Shown here: piece after piece, positions 1 through 8,983 of the stretch
Numbering within the stretch: position 1 is the first letter of the stretch
Layout: each line of letters starts with the position of its first letter
NCBI GenBank assembly: GCA_000014925.1
Contig: CP000474.1
Span: forward strand, 3,844,001-3,908,000
From: Paenarthrobacter aurescens TC1
GTDB lineage: Bacteria; Actinomycetota; Actinomycetes; Actinomycetales; Micrococcaceae
Length of the DNA stretch: 64,000 bases
Direction: 5' to 3'
Made by a program: the position numbers and the translations under genes
Notes under the pieces: generated by a model
What the model saw: only the letters and a program-made list of their open reading frames with translations
Told to the model about the DNA's origin: nothing
The model's database searches: none

Positions 1-2
1 GT

Positions 3-464
3 GAAATGTTGGGTTCACTGGGTTGGCATGTTCAGGCTGTCCGGTGGACTCCGGACGATGCGCCCACCACGGACCCTCATGAATTTGCTGCAACTGCCGC
101 CAAGAATGCCTTTGCTGTCTCTCCCGATGCCGAACAACGTTTGGTTGTCGCCAAATCGTTCAGCACTTTGTGTATCCCTTGGGCGGAGGAGACCCTTATC
201 CCCGGTATCTGGCTAACGCCCCTGCTCACGGATGAGCGGGTCAGAAGCACCATCGGCGCAACCTCGAAGGACGACCTGTTTGTGGGTGGTTCGCAGGACA
301 AGCTGTGGGACGGCGGACGTAAGTCTGAGAGCGCCGGTACGTTCTTTGCGGTGCCCGGTGCCGATCATTCCCTGCAAATCCCGGAAGATTGGCGGGCCTC
401 CCAGCAAGCTCAAGCCGACGTGTTCGAACGGATTGAGAAGTTCATCTCTGAGTTGGGAGCCTAG
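3..464 (+). CDS. alpha/beta hydrolase, 3' part of the gene
   Basis: This is the C-terminal portion of an alpha/beta-hydrolase-fold protein; the reading frame is open to the left edge, so the true start lies outside the window. The visible 153 residues carry the usual end of the fold: a strand followed by DLFVGGSQDKLWDGG, the position of the acidic triad residue, and then GADHSLQIPEDW, which supplies the triad histidine. A helix of charged residues closes the protein. The nucleophile-serine elbow is not in the window, so neither substrate nor activity can be judged. The ATG six bases in is inside the domain and is not taken as the start. Confidence 0.75.
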   Translation, partial: EMLGSLGWHVQAVRWTPDDAPTTDPHEFAATAAKNAFAVSPDAEQRLVVAKSFSTLCIPWAEETLIPGIWLTPLLTDERVRSTIGATSKDDLFVGGSQDKLWDGGRKSESAGTFFAVPGADHSLQIPEDWRASQQAQADVFERIEKFISELGA

Positions 465-611
465 TTGGAAGCCCTCCACCACCTAGATGACCACATTTTG
501 GGCACCTAGAGGCCCATCTCCAGCACTCAATTTCGGGCTTTTTGCCACCTAGGGCTGGATTCACATCGCATCCTTAATCGGGTTACCACTACGTGAAACA
601 AATCGGGTTCG

Positions 612-767
612 ATGGTGAAGTTCTTGTCACTAACAGCGGCGGCATTCTTTGTAGTTACTGCTGTAATCGCGTTCTTCGTTAGTAATCTCTTGCTGGGAGT
701 CCTCTTGACCGCCGCCGCCGCAGCCTCAGTTGGCACGTGGCTCGTGAGTAAACGCGTCCCAAAGTGA
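612..767 (+). CDS. small two-helix membrane protein (51 aa)
   Basis: A 51-residue reading frame from ATG to TGA that is almost entirely hydrophobic. It predicts two membrane spans (about residues 4-24 and 26-45) and a short basic end (SKRVPK). Such mini-proteins are common in actinobacteria, but I do not recognise a family. The start has no clear ribosome binding site. The direct repeat AATCGGGTT occurs twice just upstream (573-609), and several CACCTAG copies lie between the upstream stop and this frame. Coding status rests on hydrophobic pattern and codon choice only; it could be fortuitous. Confidence 0.45.
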   Translation: MVKFLSLTAAAFFVVTAVIAFFVSNLLLGVLLTAAAAASVGTWLVSKRVPK

Positions 768-958
768 GAACCGGCCAATCACTTTCTGTGGCGGGACGGT
801 CCGCACGGCAAATCGGCACCTACGGTGGCTGGGTACGGTTTGGGCTAATCCGAGGAACTTTTGTTGATCTGCGTAGTGTTGCCGAAGAACTTCGAGCTCC
901 GCGCTAGTCCCCCAAGGCCGCTCGCTTCTGTGGAGCATAACAAGGGTCCAACTTCCGT

Positions 959-1369
959 CTAACCTGCCAGCCGCCCCTCCGGACGTTGACGCTGGGACAT
1001 CAAAGCGAGCGCGTACAGCAACCCGCGGGCCACACCGAACAACCACGGGAACGGTAGGTCGAAGCCCAACCAGAACACCGCTTCGACAGGTAGGAGAGCC
1101 AGCCCGAGAACAAGCCCGGACCGGCGTCCCTTCCATGCGAGCCAAGCAGCCCACGACGCCGCCAAGACCACCACCAGGAATGCCATCAGCAGCGTCACGA
1201 AGACCCAGCCTTCCAGGCCGTCCCACGGCCCCGCGTACATCGGAAACAGGTCCATGAACATCGGCAGATACCCGTTTTGGAGGAGGTAGATGCTGACTGG
1301 AATCGCAGGAATCCCGAACGCCGCCGCATAAATCCAGGTCAGCACGGCCGCCACACGCGCTTTCTGCAT
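959..1369 (-). CDS. hypothetical membrane protein, four predicted helices
   Basis: A 136-residue integral membrane protein with four predicted helices, about residues 7-29, 55-78, 85-103 and 107-122, and a basic tail (SQRQRPEGRLAG). I chose the internal ATG that gives MQKARVAAV, because the longer frame only adds a charged leader and no better ribosome site. It follows thuA on the same strand after a gap of roughly 100 bases, so it may be co-transcribed, though nothing ties it to sugar uptake. The family was not recognised. Confidence 0.65.
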   Translation of the reverse strand: MQKARVAAVLTWIYAAAFGIPAIPVSIYLLQNGYLPMFMDLFPMYAGPWDGLEGWVFVTLLMAFLVVVLAASWAAWLAWKGRRSGLVLGLALLPVEAVFWLGFDLPFPWLFGVARGLLYALALMSQRQRPEGRLAG

Positions 1370-1466
1370 AGCCTTCCCTCGATTCGGCCCGCCCCGATGC
1401 ACCGCTCAGTACAAGCAGATAGATCCAGTGTGGAACAGAGGATTCAGCGGTGGAAGCCCTTTGCGC

Positions 1467-2216
1467 CTAAGCTTCCTCGAACCAGCCCCGGGCCGGGTTG
1501 GAGACCTCGGGTGCCTCCCGGAAAACACCAGGCTGGGCAACCCAACCAACACCGTTGGCGATGACCTTCTGGATCTGAGGCTGGTGGTACACCGGGTATT
1601 CCTGGTCACCGGGGCTGAAGTAGAAGATCCGGCCTTTGCCCCGTGAGAACGTCACGCCGGAGCGGAACACCTCGCCGCCTTCAAAGGAGCTGATGAAGAT
1701 CAGGTCATCGGGTTCCGGAATGTCGAACAGTTCGCCGTACATTTCCTGCTTCGGGATCACGATGGGGCTCTCAATACCGGCTGCGATCGGGTGTGAGGGC
1801 TTGACCGTCCATACGAGTTCGCGTTCGCCTTCGTTGCGCCACTTCAATGAGCAGGTGGTCCCCAACAAACGGGTGAAGATCTTGGCGAAGTGCCCTGAGT
1901 GGAGAACCACCAAGCCCATACCGCCGAGGACGTGGCGCTGCACGCGTTCCACCACCTCATCAGCGACTTCCCCATGTGCGATGTGCCCCCACCACAGCAA
2001 CACGTCGGTCTGCTCCAGCACCTCTTCGGAGAGTCCGTGTTCGGGATCGGCGAGTGTCGCCGTCGTGATTTCAGAGTCCGGGTAAAAGCCACGCAGCCCG
2101 GCGGCGATGGCGCCGTGGATTCCTTCCGGGTACATCTCGCCAATGGTTGCAGGCTCGTTGCGGGCCTCGTGCACGGCCTCGTTCCAGACGACAATCTTCA
2201 ATTTCGCATCAGACAT
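1467..2216 (-). CDS. thuA: ThuA-like trehalose utilisation protein
   Basis: A 249-residue member of the ThuA family, which has a class-I-amidotransferase-like fold and takes part in trehalose or related disaccharide catabolism; the exact reaction is not settled. Typical segments are KIVVWNE near the start, the [10 protein letters not shown] motif, [31 protein letters not shown] and the C-terminal [19 protein letters not shown]. The chosen ATG lies one base after the stop of the upstream oxidoreductase, showing tight coupling. This ThuB-ThuA pairing behind a sugar ABC transporter matches the rhizobial thuEFGKAB locus in content. Substrate is inferred from context. Confidence 0.88.
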   Translation of the reverse strand: MSDAKLKIVVWNEAVHEARNEPATIGEMYPEGIHGAIAAGLRGFYPDSEITTATLADPEHGLSEEVLEQTDVLLWWGHIAHGEVADEVVERVQRHVLGGMGLVVLHSGHFAKIFTRLLGTTCSLKWRNEGERELVWTVKPSHPIAAGIESPIVIPKQEMYGELFDIPEPDDLIFISSFEGGEVFRSGVTFSRGKGRIFYFSPGDQEYPVYHQPQIQKVIANGVGWVAQPGVFREAPEVSNPARGWFEEA

Positions 2217-2217
2217 T

Positions 2218-3321
2218 TCAGAGCACCACTTCACGTTGTTCGAGGGCGGATTTGTAGCAAGCATCGAGCACCAGGGCACGGCTCAGGGCGAGTGAGCCGT
2301 CATGGCTTCCCCATACAGTTTCGCCACCGCGCACGGCGGCAATGAAATCGTCGACGACGGCCTGGTGGGCTCGCCCGGGTTCGGCCACAACTTCGAAGTC
2401 GGCGTTCTCGCCGTCCTTCTCGGTGAAGACGTGAACGTCCGCTACCGGGTTCTCGGAGGCGCCGACCGAGCGCAAGTCCGCTCCGCCGTCGGTCCCGTAA
2501 ACCGTGAAGTCCATCAGGTCCTTCTCGTCGCGGTACGTGGCCCATCCTGCTTCCAAGATCAAAGTACCGCCGCCTTCCAGCCGGATGAACGCAGACGCGA
2601 AGTCTTCCACTTCAAATTTATGGCTGGAGTTCGAGGCTGTGTACCGGGCGTTGCCGCCGAGACCGCGCGGGCCTAGCTCGGAATGGGTCGAGGCCGAGAC
2701 GGCAAGCACCTTGGGTTCGCCCAGAAGGTGCAGCGAGTAGTCCAGCACGTGTACACCGATATCAGCCAGCGGACCGCCGCCGGCGAGTTCCGGGTTGGTG
2801 AACCAGCTGCCCAGCATCGGAATGCCTTGGCGTCGGAGCCACGATGCCTTGGCGTAGTACGGACGGCCCAGCGTGCCGGCGTCGATCACTTCCTTCAACG
2901 CCTGGATGTCGCCGCGGCGGCGGTGGTTGAACGCGACGTCCAGCACGCGGCCGGCCTTGCGGGCTGCGTCCACCATCTGTTGACCTTCGACGGCGTTACG
3001 CGCCAACGGCTTTTCGCTCAGCACGTGCAGTCCCCGCTCGAGCGATGCAATGGCGATGGGCGCGTGCAGGAACGTGGGCACGGCGACGCTGACAGCATCG
3101 AGGCCTTCAAGCTCGATCATGTCTTCCCAGCGGACGAAGGCATGCGGAATGCTGTATTCCTCCTTCAGCTGGGCAAGAAGGTCGGTTTCCATGCCCGCGA
3201 CGGCGACAATCTCGACGCCGGGGATGGTGCTGTACGCCTTGAGGTGTTGCTGGCCGGCCCAACCGATGCCCACAACTCCCACCTTGAGGGTTGCGGACGG
3301 GGCCTGCTGCTGAATGCTCAC
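2218..3321 (-). CDS. Gfo/Idh/MocA family oxidoreductase (ThuB-like)
   Basis: An NAD(P)-dependent sugar or sugar-derivative dehydrogenase of 367 residues. The N-terminal Rossmann fold shows [14 protein letters not shown], close to the family GxGxxG pattern, and the family hallmark EKP appears in [11 protein letters not shown], with the expected helix afterwards ([12 protein letters not shown]). The C-terminal half is the alpha/beta substrate domain ([21 protein letters not shown] supplies the conserved D and H). It sits between the ABC permease genes and thuA, equivalent to thuB, and probably oxidises the imported sugar at C3 or C2. No ribosome-site conflict; the first ATG gives [18 protein letters not shown]. 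Confidence 0.9.
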   Translation of the reverse strand: MSIQQQAPSATLKVGVVGIGWAGQQHLKAYSTIPGVEIVAVAGMETDLLAQLKEEYSIPHAFVRWEDMIELEGLDAVSVAVPTFLHAPIAIASLERGLHVLSEKPLARNAVEGQQMVDAARKAGRVLDVAFNHRRRGDIQALKEVIDAGTLGRPYYAKASWLRRQGIPMLGSWFTNPELAGGGPLADIGVHVLDYSLHLLGEPKVLAVSASTHSELGPRGLGGNARYTASNSSHKFEVEDFASAFIRLEGGGTLILEAGWATYRDEKDLMDFTVYGTDGGADLRSVGASENPVADVHVFTEKDGENADFEVVAEPGRAHQAVVDDFIAAVRGGETVWGSHDGSLALSRALVLDACYKSALEQREVVL

Positions 3322-3358
3322 GTTGTTCCTGTTCTTTCTGGGGTTACTAGGTTTGGGG

Positions 3359-4258
3359 TTAGCCCTTGACGGCGCCGGCCGTCATGCCGGAAACGATGCG
3401 CTTCTGGCACACGAGCACCAGGATCACGAGCGGCACCGTGATGATCACCGACGCGGCGCTGATGGTGCCGAGGGGTTGGTCGAACTCGCTGGTGCCGCTG
3501 AAGAACGCAATCGCGACCGGCACGGGCCGGGCTTCGGGCGAGGTGGTCAGGGTGACGGCCAGGAGGAATTCGTTCCAGACCGAGATGAACACCAGGATCG
3601 CCGTCGTCGCCAAACCGGGGACCGCCAGCGGCAAAATCACCTTGCGGAAGGCCACAAACGGCGTGGCACCGTCCATGTACGCGGATTCCTCCAGCTCACG
3701 CGGGATCTCCTTGAAGAAGGACGTCAGCGTGTAGATCGCCAGCGGCAACGCGAACGTCAGCTTCGGGATGATGAGGCCCAGCAAGGTGTCGTACAGGCCG
3801 ATCTCGCGCCAGATGGAGAACATCGGAGCCGCGATGGCGATGGCCGGGAACGTGGTGACCGAGAGGATGAGCGTCAGGATCATCGCCTTGCGGCGCATCT
3901 TCAGCCGGGCCAGCGCATAGGCGGCGAAGGACGCGAACACCAGCGCCACGGTTGTAGTCACGACGGCGATAATCACCGAGTTGCGCAAGGCCAGGAGGAA
4001 CTCGGGGTTCTGGAAGACCACCAGATAGTTCTCGAGTGTCGGCTGGCTCGGGAAAAGCTCGCCTTGGGACAGGCTCGCGCCCTTCTTAAGGGAGGTGTTC
4101 ACCAGCCAGTAGAACGGGATGAGTGAGAAAGCCATGACGGCCACCACGAACACCCATACCAAGGGGTGCAGTTTCGATTCCCCACGCAAGCGACGCTTCG
4201 GCGCCTTGCGCCCGGTGGTGAGTTCCGCCGTCGGGCGTTCTGCAATCAGCGTGCTCAT
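3359..4258 (-). CDS. sugar ABC transporter permease, MalG/ThuG type
   Basis: Inner-membrane permease of 299 residues for a carbohydrate uptake ABC transporter (CUT1). Six helices are predicted and the cytoplasmic EAA loop that docks the ATPase is visible as EESAYMDGATPFVAFRKVILPLAVPG. I use the ATG giving MSTLIAERP because it overlaps the upstream permease stop by four bases (ATGA), the classic translational-coupling arrangement; the open frame extends far further upstream but that part is the antisense of the neighbouring gene. It forms the heterodimeric channel with the next permease. No ATPase gene is present in the operon. Confidence 0.92.
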   Translation of the reverse strand: MSTLIAERPTAELTTGRKAPKRRLRGESKLHPLVWVFVVAVMAFSLIPFYWLVNTSLKKGASLSQGELFPSQPTLENYLVVFQNPEFLLALRNSVIIAVVTTTVALVFASFAAYALARLKMRRKAMILTLILSVTTFPAIAIAAPMFSIWREIGLYDTLLGLIIPKLTFALPLAIYTLTSFFKEIPRELEESAYMDGATPFVAFRKVILPLAVPGLATTAILVFISVWNEFLLAVTLTTSPEARPVPVAIAFFSGTSEFDQPLGTISAASVIITVPLVILVLVCQKRIVSGMTAGAVKG

Positions 4259-5196
4259 TGTTCCTCCTTCGCGACGTCGCGGATGTTGCCACCGGCGAAG
4301 CGGACGTAGATGACCGAGACCACCATGACGGTGAGGAAGGTCAGGATGGACAGCGCCGATCCTTCGCCCACCAGCCGGTTTTCGCGCAGTTGGGTGTAGG
4401 CGAGCATGGACATGGATTCGGTGCCGTTGGCGCCGCGGGTGAGCACGAACGGGAGGTCGAACACGCGGAGGGCATCCATGGTGCGGAAGATCGCGGCGAG
4501 GACGATTGCCGGGCGCAGGAGCGGCAGGGTGATGTTGACGAAGGTCTGCCATTTGCTGGCGCCGTCGAGTTCCGCGGCCTCGTACGTTTCGGCGGAGATG
4601 ACCTGCAGGCCTGCCAGGATGATGAGCGCCGCGAAGGGCGTGGTCTTCCAGACGTCGGCCATGACGATCACGGCCATCGCGTAGCCGTGCTCACCGAGCC
4701 AGACGACGTCGCCGCCCGGCAGGCCCAGTGCGGAGAGGACGTTGGTGACCAGGCCCATGTTGGGCTGGAACATCGTTTGCCAGGTGATGGCGCTGACCAC
4801 GGTGATGATCGCGTACGGCAGCAGGACCACGGTGCGCAGGACGGCGCGGCCCTTGAACGCGAGGTTGAGCAGGAGCGCCATGGCCGTGCCGAGGACGAGT
4901 TCCAGGCTGACGGAGAGGCCCGCGAAGAGGAACGTCTGGCCGAACGCTGCCCACCACTCCTGGCTTGCGAGGGCGTTGATGTAGTTTTCCAGGCCGACGA
5001 AACGAGACAGGCCGGCGGTGCGGACGCTGTACTGGTTCAGCGAGAGCCAGATCGCGTAGCCGATAGGGACCGCCGCAACCAGCGCCATGATGACCAGCGA
5101 CGGCGCGGTCATGCGGAACGCGAGCTTGCGTTCCGCGCGGTCGCGGCCGCTTGTTTTTGCTGGGCCGCGGCTTGCCGGGATTGTTTTGATGGCCAT
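4255..5196 (-). CDS. sugar ABC transporter permease, MalF/ThuF type
   Basis: Second permease subunit (313 residues) of the same CUT1 importer. It has an N-terminal cytoplasmic basic stretch, six predicted helices, and the EAA loop YEAAELDGASKWQTFVNITLPLLRPA. Only two bases separate it from the solute-binding protein gene upstream, and it overlaps the following permease by four bases. Together they would move a di- or oligosaccharide delivered by the lipoprotein receptor, with energy from a shared MsiK-type ATPase encoded elsewhere, as is usual in actinobacteria (inference). Confidence 0.92.
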   Translation of the reverse strand: MAIKTIPASRGPAKTSGRDRAERKLAFRMTAPSLVIMALVAAVPIGYAIWLSLNQYSVRTAGLSRFVGLENYINALASQEWWAAFGQTFLFAGLSVSLELVLGTAMALLLNLAFKGRAVLRTVVLLPYAIITVVSAITWQTMFQPNMGLVTNVLSALGLPGGDVVWLGEHGYAMAVIVMADVWKTTPFAALIILAGLQVISAETYEAAELDGASKWQTFVNITLPLLRPAIVLAAIFRTMDALRVFDLPFVLTRGANGTESMSMLAYTQLRENRLVGEGSALSILTFLTVMVVSVIYVRFAGGNIRDVAKEEQ

Positions 5197-5198
5197 GA

Positions 5199-6506
5199 CT
5201 AGAAGCTCGCCTTGGCGGTGGTGATTTCCTCGGCCATCTTCTGCACGGCTTCCTCGGTGGATGCGGTGCCGGAGAGGACGGCGTACACGTTCTTGTAGAT
5301 TGCCTGCGAGATCTGCGGGTAGACCGGCGAGATCGGGCGCGGCTTGGCGCCCTTCACCGAGGCGAGGAGTTCCGTGGCGAACGGCATCTTCTGGAGAACC
5401 GCCGGGTCAGAGTAGGCAGCTTCGTTAACCGGGGCCTGGGAGTAGTCCATGGCCACGTGCTTCTGCCAGTCCGGGCTGGTGGCGAAGTCGATGAATGCGA
5501 CGGCCCCGGCCTGGTTGGTGGAGTGGGCCGAGATCGCCAGGTTCCAGCCGCCGAGCACGCCGGAGGCCTTGCCGCCTTCCCATGCCGGTAGCGGCGCGAC
5601 CGCGAAGCTGGACGCCAGCGGTGTCGCGTTGAGCAGGCGGTACACGTGCGGCCAGTTGCGCTGGTATCCGAAGTCGCCGGACTCGTAGGCCAGGCGGGCC
5701 GGGTCTTCGTTGTACGTCAGGACGGCGCGGTCAGCGGATCCGTTCTTGAGTCCGTCGCTCATGAAGGTGAGGACGTCGCGGGTTTCCTTGGAGTCGATTG
5801 TGACGTCGCCTTGCTCGTTGAGGACTTCGCCGCCAGCGCTGTAGAGCATTTCGAGGAAGTTCACCGTGAGGCCCTCGTACTGCTTGCCCTGGTAGACGTA
5901 CCCGTTGCCGGGAGCTTTGGCGGCTTCCGCGTAGAGCTGCTGCCAGGACTCGGGCTTGGCCACCTTGTCCTTCTGGTAGTAGATCAACCCGGCGTTGGTG
6001 AAGAACGGTGAACCCCAGTACTTGTCCTGGTACTTGGTGGTTTCCACAGTGGAGGGAATGAGCCGGTCCTTGTTGGCTTCCACCAGCTTGGTCTGGTCCA
6101 GCAGCCAGCCTTGGGAGGCGAACTCGGAGGTCCAGATGACGTCAGTGACGAAGAGGTCGCACTCCGTGGACTTGCCTTCGAGCCGCTGCACGATCTGCGT
6201 GCGGGCTTCATCCGTGGTGGCACCGATTTCGGTGTACTTGGCCGTGACCTTGCCGTTCGCTTTGGTGAACGCCTCCGCCGTGCCCTTGTAGATGCCACTC
6301 GCGTCCTTGACGCCGCAGATGTTCACGGCACCGCTGGCATTAGCGCCCGACGCCGGATCGGCAGCTGCCGCTTGTTCGGCACCTTGGGGTGCGGCTCCCC
6401 CGCCGCAGGCGCTGAGGAGGAGGGCTGCGGCTATGGCTGTCGCTGCGAGGGCTTTGCGCTTTGTGGCTTTGTTCTGGAGCGGTAGAGCAGGTCGGTTCAA
6501 GTCCAC
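5199..6506 (-). CDS. sugar ABC transporter solute-binding lipoprotein (ThuE-like)
   Basis: Extracellular carbohydrate-binding receptor of 435 residues. The N-terminus has a basic stretch (KATKRKA), a hydrophobic core and the lipobox LSAC, so it is a membrane-anchored lipoprotein. The mature part follows the family-1 solute-binding fold (TEIGATTDEARTQIVQRLEG, ECDLFVTDVIWTSEFASQGWLLD, ending SPVYPQISQAIYKNVYAVLSG). A GTG start was chosen because AAAGGAG lies six bases ahead; the longer frame lacks such a site and would hide the signal peptide. First gene of the operon, preceded by two LacI-type operators. Sugar unknown; trehalose, maltose or sucrose are candidates. Confidence 0.9.
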   Translation of the reverse strand: MDLNRPALPLQNKATKRKALAATAIAAALLLSACGGGAAPQGAEQAAAADPASGANASGAVNICGVKDASGIYKGTAEAFTKANGKVTAKYTEIGATTDEARTQIVQRLEGKSTECDLFVTDVIWTSEFASQGWLLDQTKLVEANKDRLIPSTVETTKYQDKYWGSPFFTNAGLIYYQKDKVAKPESWQQLYAEAAKAPGNGYVYQGKQYEGLTVNFLEMLYSAGGEVLNEQGDVTIDSKETRDVLTFMSDGLKNGSADRAVLTYNEDPARLAYESGDFGYQRNWPHVYRLLNATPLASSFAVAPLPAWEGGKASGVLGGWNLAISAHSTNQAGAVAFIDFATSPDWQKHVAMDYSQAPVNEAAYSDPAVLQKMPFATELLASVKGAKPRPISPVYPQISQAIYKNVYAVLSGTASTEEAVQKMAEEITTAKASF

Positions 6507-6607
6507 AAGTGGCTCCTTTGGTGGCTGTGGGTGGGTGGCGTTCAGTGCGCGTCTTGGCTGTCCCGCGTGCTGAGGGTGGCTTCTTTGCCGGTGGTGCTTG
6601 TGATTCG

Positions 6608-6621
6608 TGGAATCGATTCCA
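6608..6621. promoter_or_regulatory. LacI-type operator 1 of the sugar operon
   Basis: Perfect palindrome TGGAATCGATTCCA with the central CG typical of LacI-family operators. An identical copy lies 45 bp away; both are in the leader of the solute-binding protein gene. Confidence 0.75.
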
Positions 6622-6652
6622 AATGTGTTCAAAAGAATCGGCCTCGCGGCCG

Positions 6653-6666
6653 TGGAATCGATTCCA
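6653..6666. promoter_or_regulatory. LacI-type operator 2 of the sugar operon
   Basis: Second perfect copy of TGGAATCGATTCCA. On the minus strand a TTGACA hexamer is found at 6700-6695, so this operator lies immediately downstream of the expected -10 region and is placed to block transcription of the sugar operon. The presumed repressor is the LacI protein encoded at 7493-8491. Confidence 0.75.
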
Positions 6667-6704
6667 AAGTAGTGTGACAGGGACCACTAAGGACTGTCAA
6701 CCCT

Positions 6705-7382
6705 CTAGTCTCTAGTCTCTACCGGGAACAAAATACGCGGCGCCTCAGGTTTCGAGTTGTCGACTACTCTCGTCGCTCGGTTCCACGGCTGGGCGCTCTT
6801 GAAGTAGAGGCGCTGCCCTCCGACGTATCTCAGCATGGAGGGATGTTCGGGATCGGGGTGACTTCCGTCCCGCAGTGCCATGCGACGGGCCGTCTCGTGG
6901 AACGGAACGTCAAGAAAAATGGAATAGTCCCAAGTGCCTACAAGCTCATCGCGGTGAAGAAACATTCCCTCAACCAGCACAAGCACGTTCTCAGGTGCTT
7001 GGACTAGCGCCGGGCTCAGCCGGATATTACGCACGTGATCGGTGGCAGCAGGCCGGTACGCTCCCGCGCCACCCTTGCCTAGCGGCTCGAGGACATGATT
7101 GTGCAGCGATTCGTAATCGTAGGTGTCGAGCCAGAAACCTTCGGGGGAATCGCGGCCCCTCCTATGCCGAACCTCCCGGAGATGAAGGAAGTCGTCCACA
7201 TGGATAATCAGCACCGGCCTCTCATGGATGACCGCGGCAAGGTCTCGGGCAAAAGTTGATTTGCCGCTGCCGTCGACACCATCGATGGCTATTAACCGTC
7301 GTCCTTTTTGGAGAGCAAGTATCTCCCTGGCTAGCGAACGGAGAAAGCTGTCGCGCGCGCCTCCCGGCGAAACCCCAGTCAT
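6705..7382 (-). CDS. uridine-kinase-like P-loop nucleoside/sugar kinase
   Basis: A P-loop kinase of 225 residues in the uridine kinase / phosphoribulokinase group. It carries Walker A in IAIDGVDGSGKSTFARDLA near residue 35, then VLIIHVDDFLHLRE as the substrate-binding acid motif, VLVLVEGMFLHRDEL, and a lid-like arginine region (ARRMALRDG). The substrate is not determinable; this group also contains kinases of pantothenate-like and sugar substrates. I used the ATG giving MTGVSPGG; a TTG seven codons upstream is possible, neither has a strong ribosome site. It lies between the LacI gene and the sugar operon on the same strand. Confidence 0.72.
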   Translation of the reverse strand: MTGVSPGGARDSFLRSLAREILALQKGRRLIAIDGVDGSGKSTFARDLAAVIHERPVLIIHVDDFLHLREVRHRRGRDSPEGFWLDTYDYESLHNHVLEPLGKGGAGAYRPAATDHVRNIRLSPALVQAPENVLVLVEGMFLHRDELVGTWDYSIFLDVPFHETARRMALRDGSHPDPEHPSMLRYVGGQRLYFKSAQPWNRATRVVDNSKPEAPRILFPVETRD

Positions 7383-7492
7383 TCGACCATGATTCCACGT
7401 CAAAAGATGAGCCGCTTGAACTTGTAGTTCATAGGTATCGGAAAATGAAGGTTCGCAGCAGCTATGCTTCGAACCAGCGTCTCGCTTGCGCT

Positions 7493-8491
7493 CTAGGCTT
7501 TGGTGGAGTCCCGAACTACAAGCTCGTGGGGGAGGAAAGTTCGGCCACGGCGGTGTGCGCCTGGCAGTGTCATCCGCTCCAGAAGTTCAGCGAAGGCCAC
7601 CCGGCCCATCTCGTAGGCCGGCTGCCGGACGGTGGTCAGTTCCGGGACGCACATCTCTGCTTGCGCCGAGTCATCGAAGCCTGTCACGGCGATGTCATCG
7701 GGAACTCGTAGTCCGGCGTCGGTGAGTTCACGGATGCAACCTGCTGCTACTACGTCGGTGCCGCAGAAGACGGCATCGGGAAGGCTTTTTGCTTCCAGGA
7801 GTTTCTTCGTGAGATTGCGGCCGGCGTGGTACCCAAAGTTACCTTCGCAGGGCAGGATCTGGTCCGGTTCCAGGCCCGACTCCTTGAGGGCCTGCCGGAA
7901 TCCTTCCTCGCGCAGCCGGCCTGAGCGGGCACTCCTATGGGCGAGCATGGCCAGTTTCTTGGCGCCCGTGTTGATCAGGTGTTTGGTGATGTCGTATCCC
8001 GCTTGGCGGTCATCGATGGACACTCCAAATGCCGCTTCGGCGTCGACGATTTCACAGACCTGGATCACACTCAGTTGCTCAGCGACGGTGTTGACTTCGT
8101 CGTCCGGCATCGCTGGTGAGAAGATCACCAGCCCGTCCACGGACCCGTTCCGCAGCATGTCCACGAGTTGCTGTTCGCGGTCGAGGTCTCCGTCGGTGGC
8201 TGCGATAAGGCTGACGTAGCCCGAATCAGCTGCGGCGTCGCCGACACCTCGGAACACCTCACTGATCACCAAGGAGTCCAGGTTCTTGGCGAGGGCCAGG
8301 ACTCTCATGGTGCGGTCTCTTCGGAGATCCCTTGCTGAGGCGAGCGGGCGGTAGCGGAGCTCCTTTATGGCGGCGTTGACCTTTTCCTTGGCCGCATCGC
8401 TGACAGCCGGGCTGCCGTTCAATACGCGCGACACAGTCCCCACGGACACACCCGCAGTCCTGGCGACGTCTTGAACTGTCGCTCGAGCCAT
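7493..8491 (-). CDS. LacI-family transcriptional regulator
   Basis: A 332-residue repressor. The N-terminus is a textbook LacI helix-turn-helix (TVQDVARTAGVSVGTVSRVLNG) followed by the hinge helix (LRYRPLASARDLRR), then a periplasmic-binding-protein-like effector domain ending with the usual DDIAVTGFDDSAQAEMCVPELTTVRQP. The ATG giving MARATVQDV has AAGGAC eight bases ahead, so the upstream 15 residues of the open frame are excluded. It is upstream of, and collinear with, the kinase and the ThuEFGBA-like operon. It is the obvious candidate to bind the two TGGAATCGATTCCA sites (inference). Confidence 0.9.
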   Translation of the reverse strand: MARATVQDVARTAGVSVGTVSRVLNGSPAVSDAAKEKVNAAIKELRYRPLASARDLRRDRTMRVLALAKNLDSLVISEVFRGVGDAAADSGYVSLIAATDGDLDREQQLVDMLRNGSVDGLVIFSPAMPDDEVNTVAEQLSVIQVCEIVDAEAAFGVSIDDRQAGYDITKHLINTGAKKLAMLAHRSARSGRLREEGFRQALKESGLEPDQILPCEGNFGYHAGRNLTKKLLEAKSLPDAVFCGTDVVAAGCIRELTDAGLRVPDDIAVTGFDDSAQAEMCVPELTTVRQPAYEMGRVAFAELLERMTLPGAHRRGRTFLPHELVVRDSTKA

Positions 8492-8983
8492 TCGATTTGT
8501 CCTTCCGCGAACAGTGAACGTGGACCTTGCCGCCACGTCACCGCCGTGCCCACTCTAGCGAGATTCATAAGGCAAAGACTCTGGGCGGGTGCCCATCCAC
8601 CTCACGGCTGTCGACTAAACCAATCACTTAGCACTTTGAACTGATCTATTGGGTAGCGTCTGAAGCGCGCAGACCGCTATCTCCCGTCATCGCGATGCAG
8701 CCCACGCTTCTTTCGATGGAAACGCGTGGAACACCTAGTCGCTGTTTCTGCACACTCATTTTCACCCAATCACCACCTAATTTCGCCCAAATCACCACCT
8801 AGATTCAGCTTCCCAGCACTAGGGGGTGAGTTTCTCAGGCTAGGTTCACCGTGTACTCGCGCATTTCAGGATCATCATCAGGACAAGGAGCGCACGGCGT
8901 TCTTTTCTTCCGATGCCCGCCCTGCGCAGATAGTGCAGAACCGTCGGACAAACCTGTCCGAGAAGAATCTATTTGGGGATCGC
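8492..8983. other. intergenic region with direct repeats
   Basis: No convincing gene in these 492 bases. Two near-identical direct repeats, CCCAATCACCACCTA at 8765-8779 and CCCAAATCACCACCTA at 8786-8801, lie about two helical turns apart. Related CACCTAG-containing sequence recurs at 477-553. The base composition here is lower in G+C than in the flanking operons. The open frame running through it (from 8726) is out of keeping with a real start, which is at the later signal-peptide methionine. Confidence 0.5.

Noticed and set aside
4259..4552. Extended N-terminus of the MalG-like permease
   Set aside because: Antisense-like Pro/Arg-rich sequence; the ATGA overlap with the upstream permease gives a natural start.
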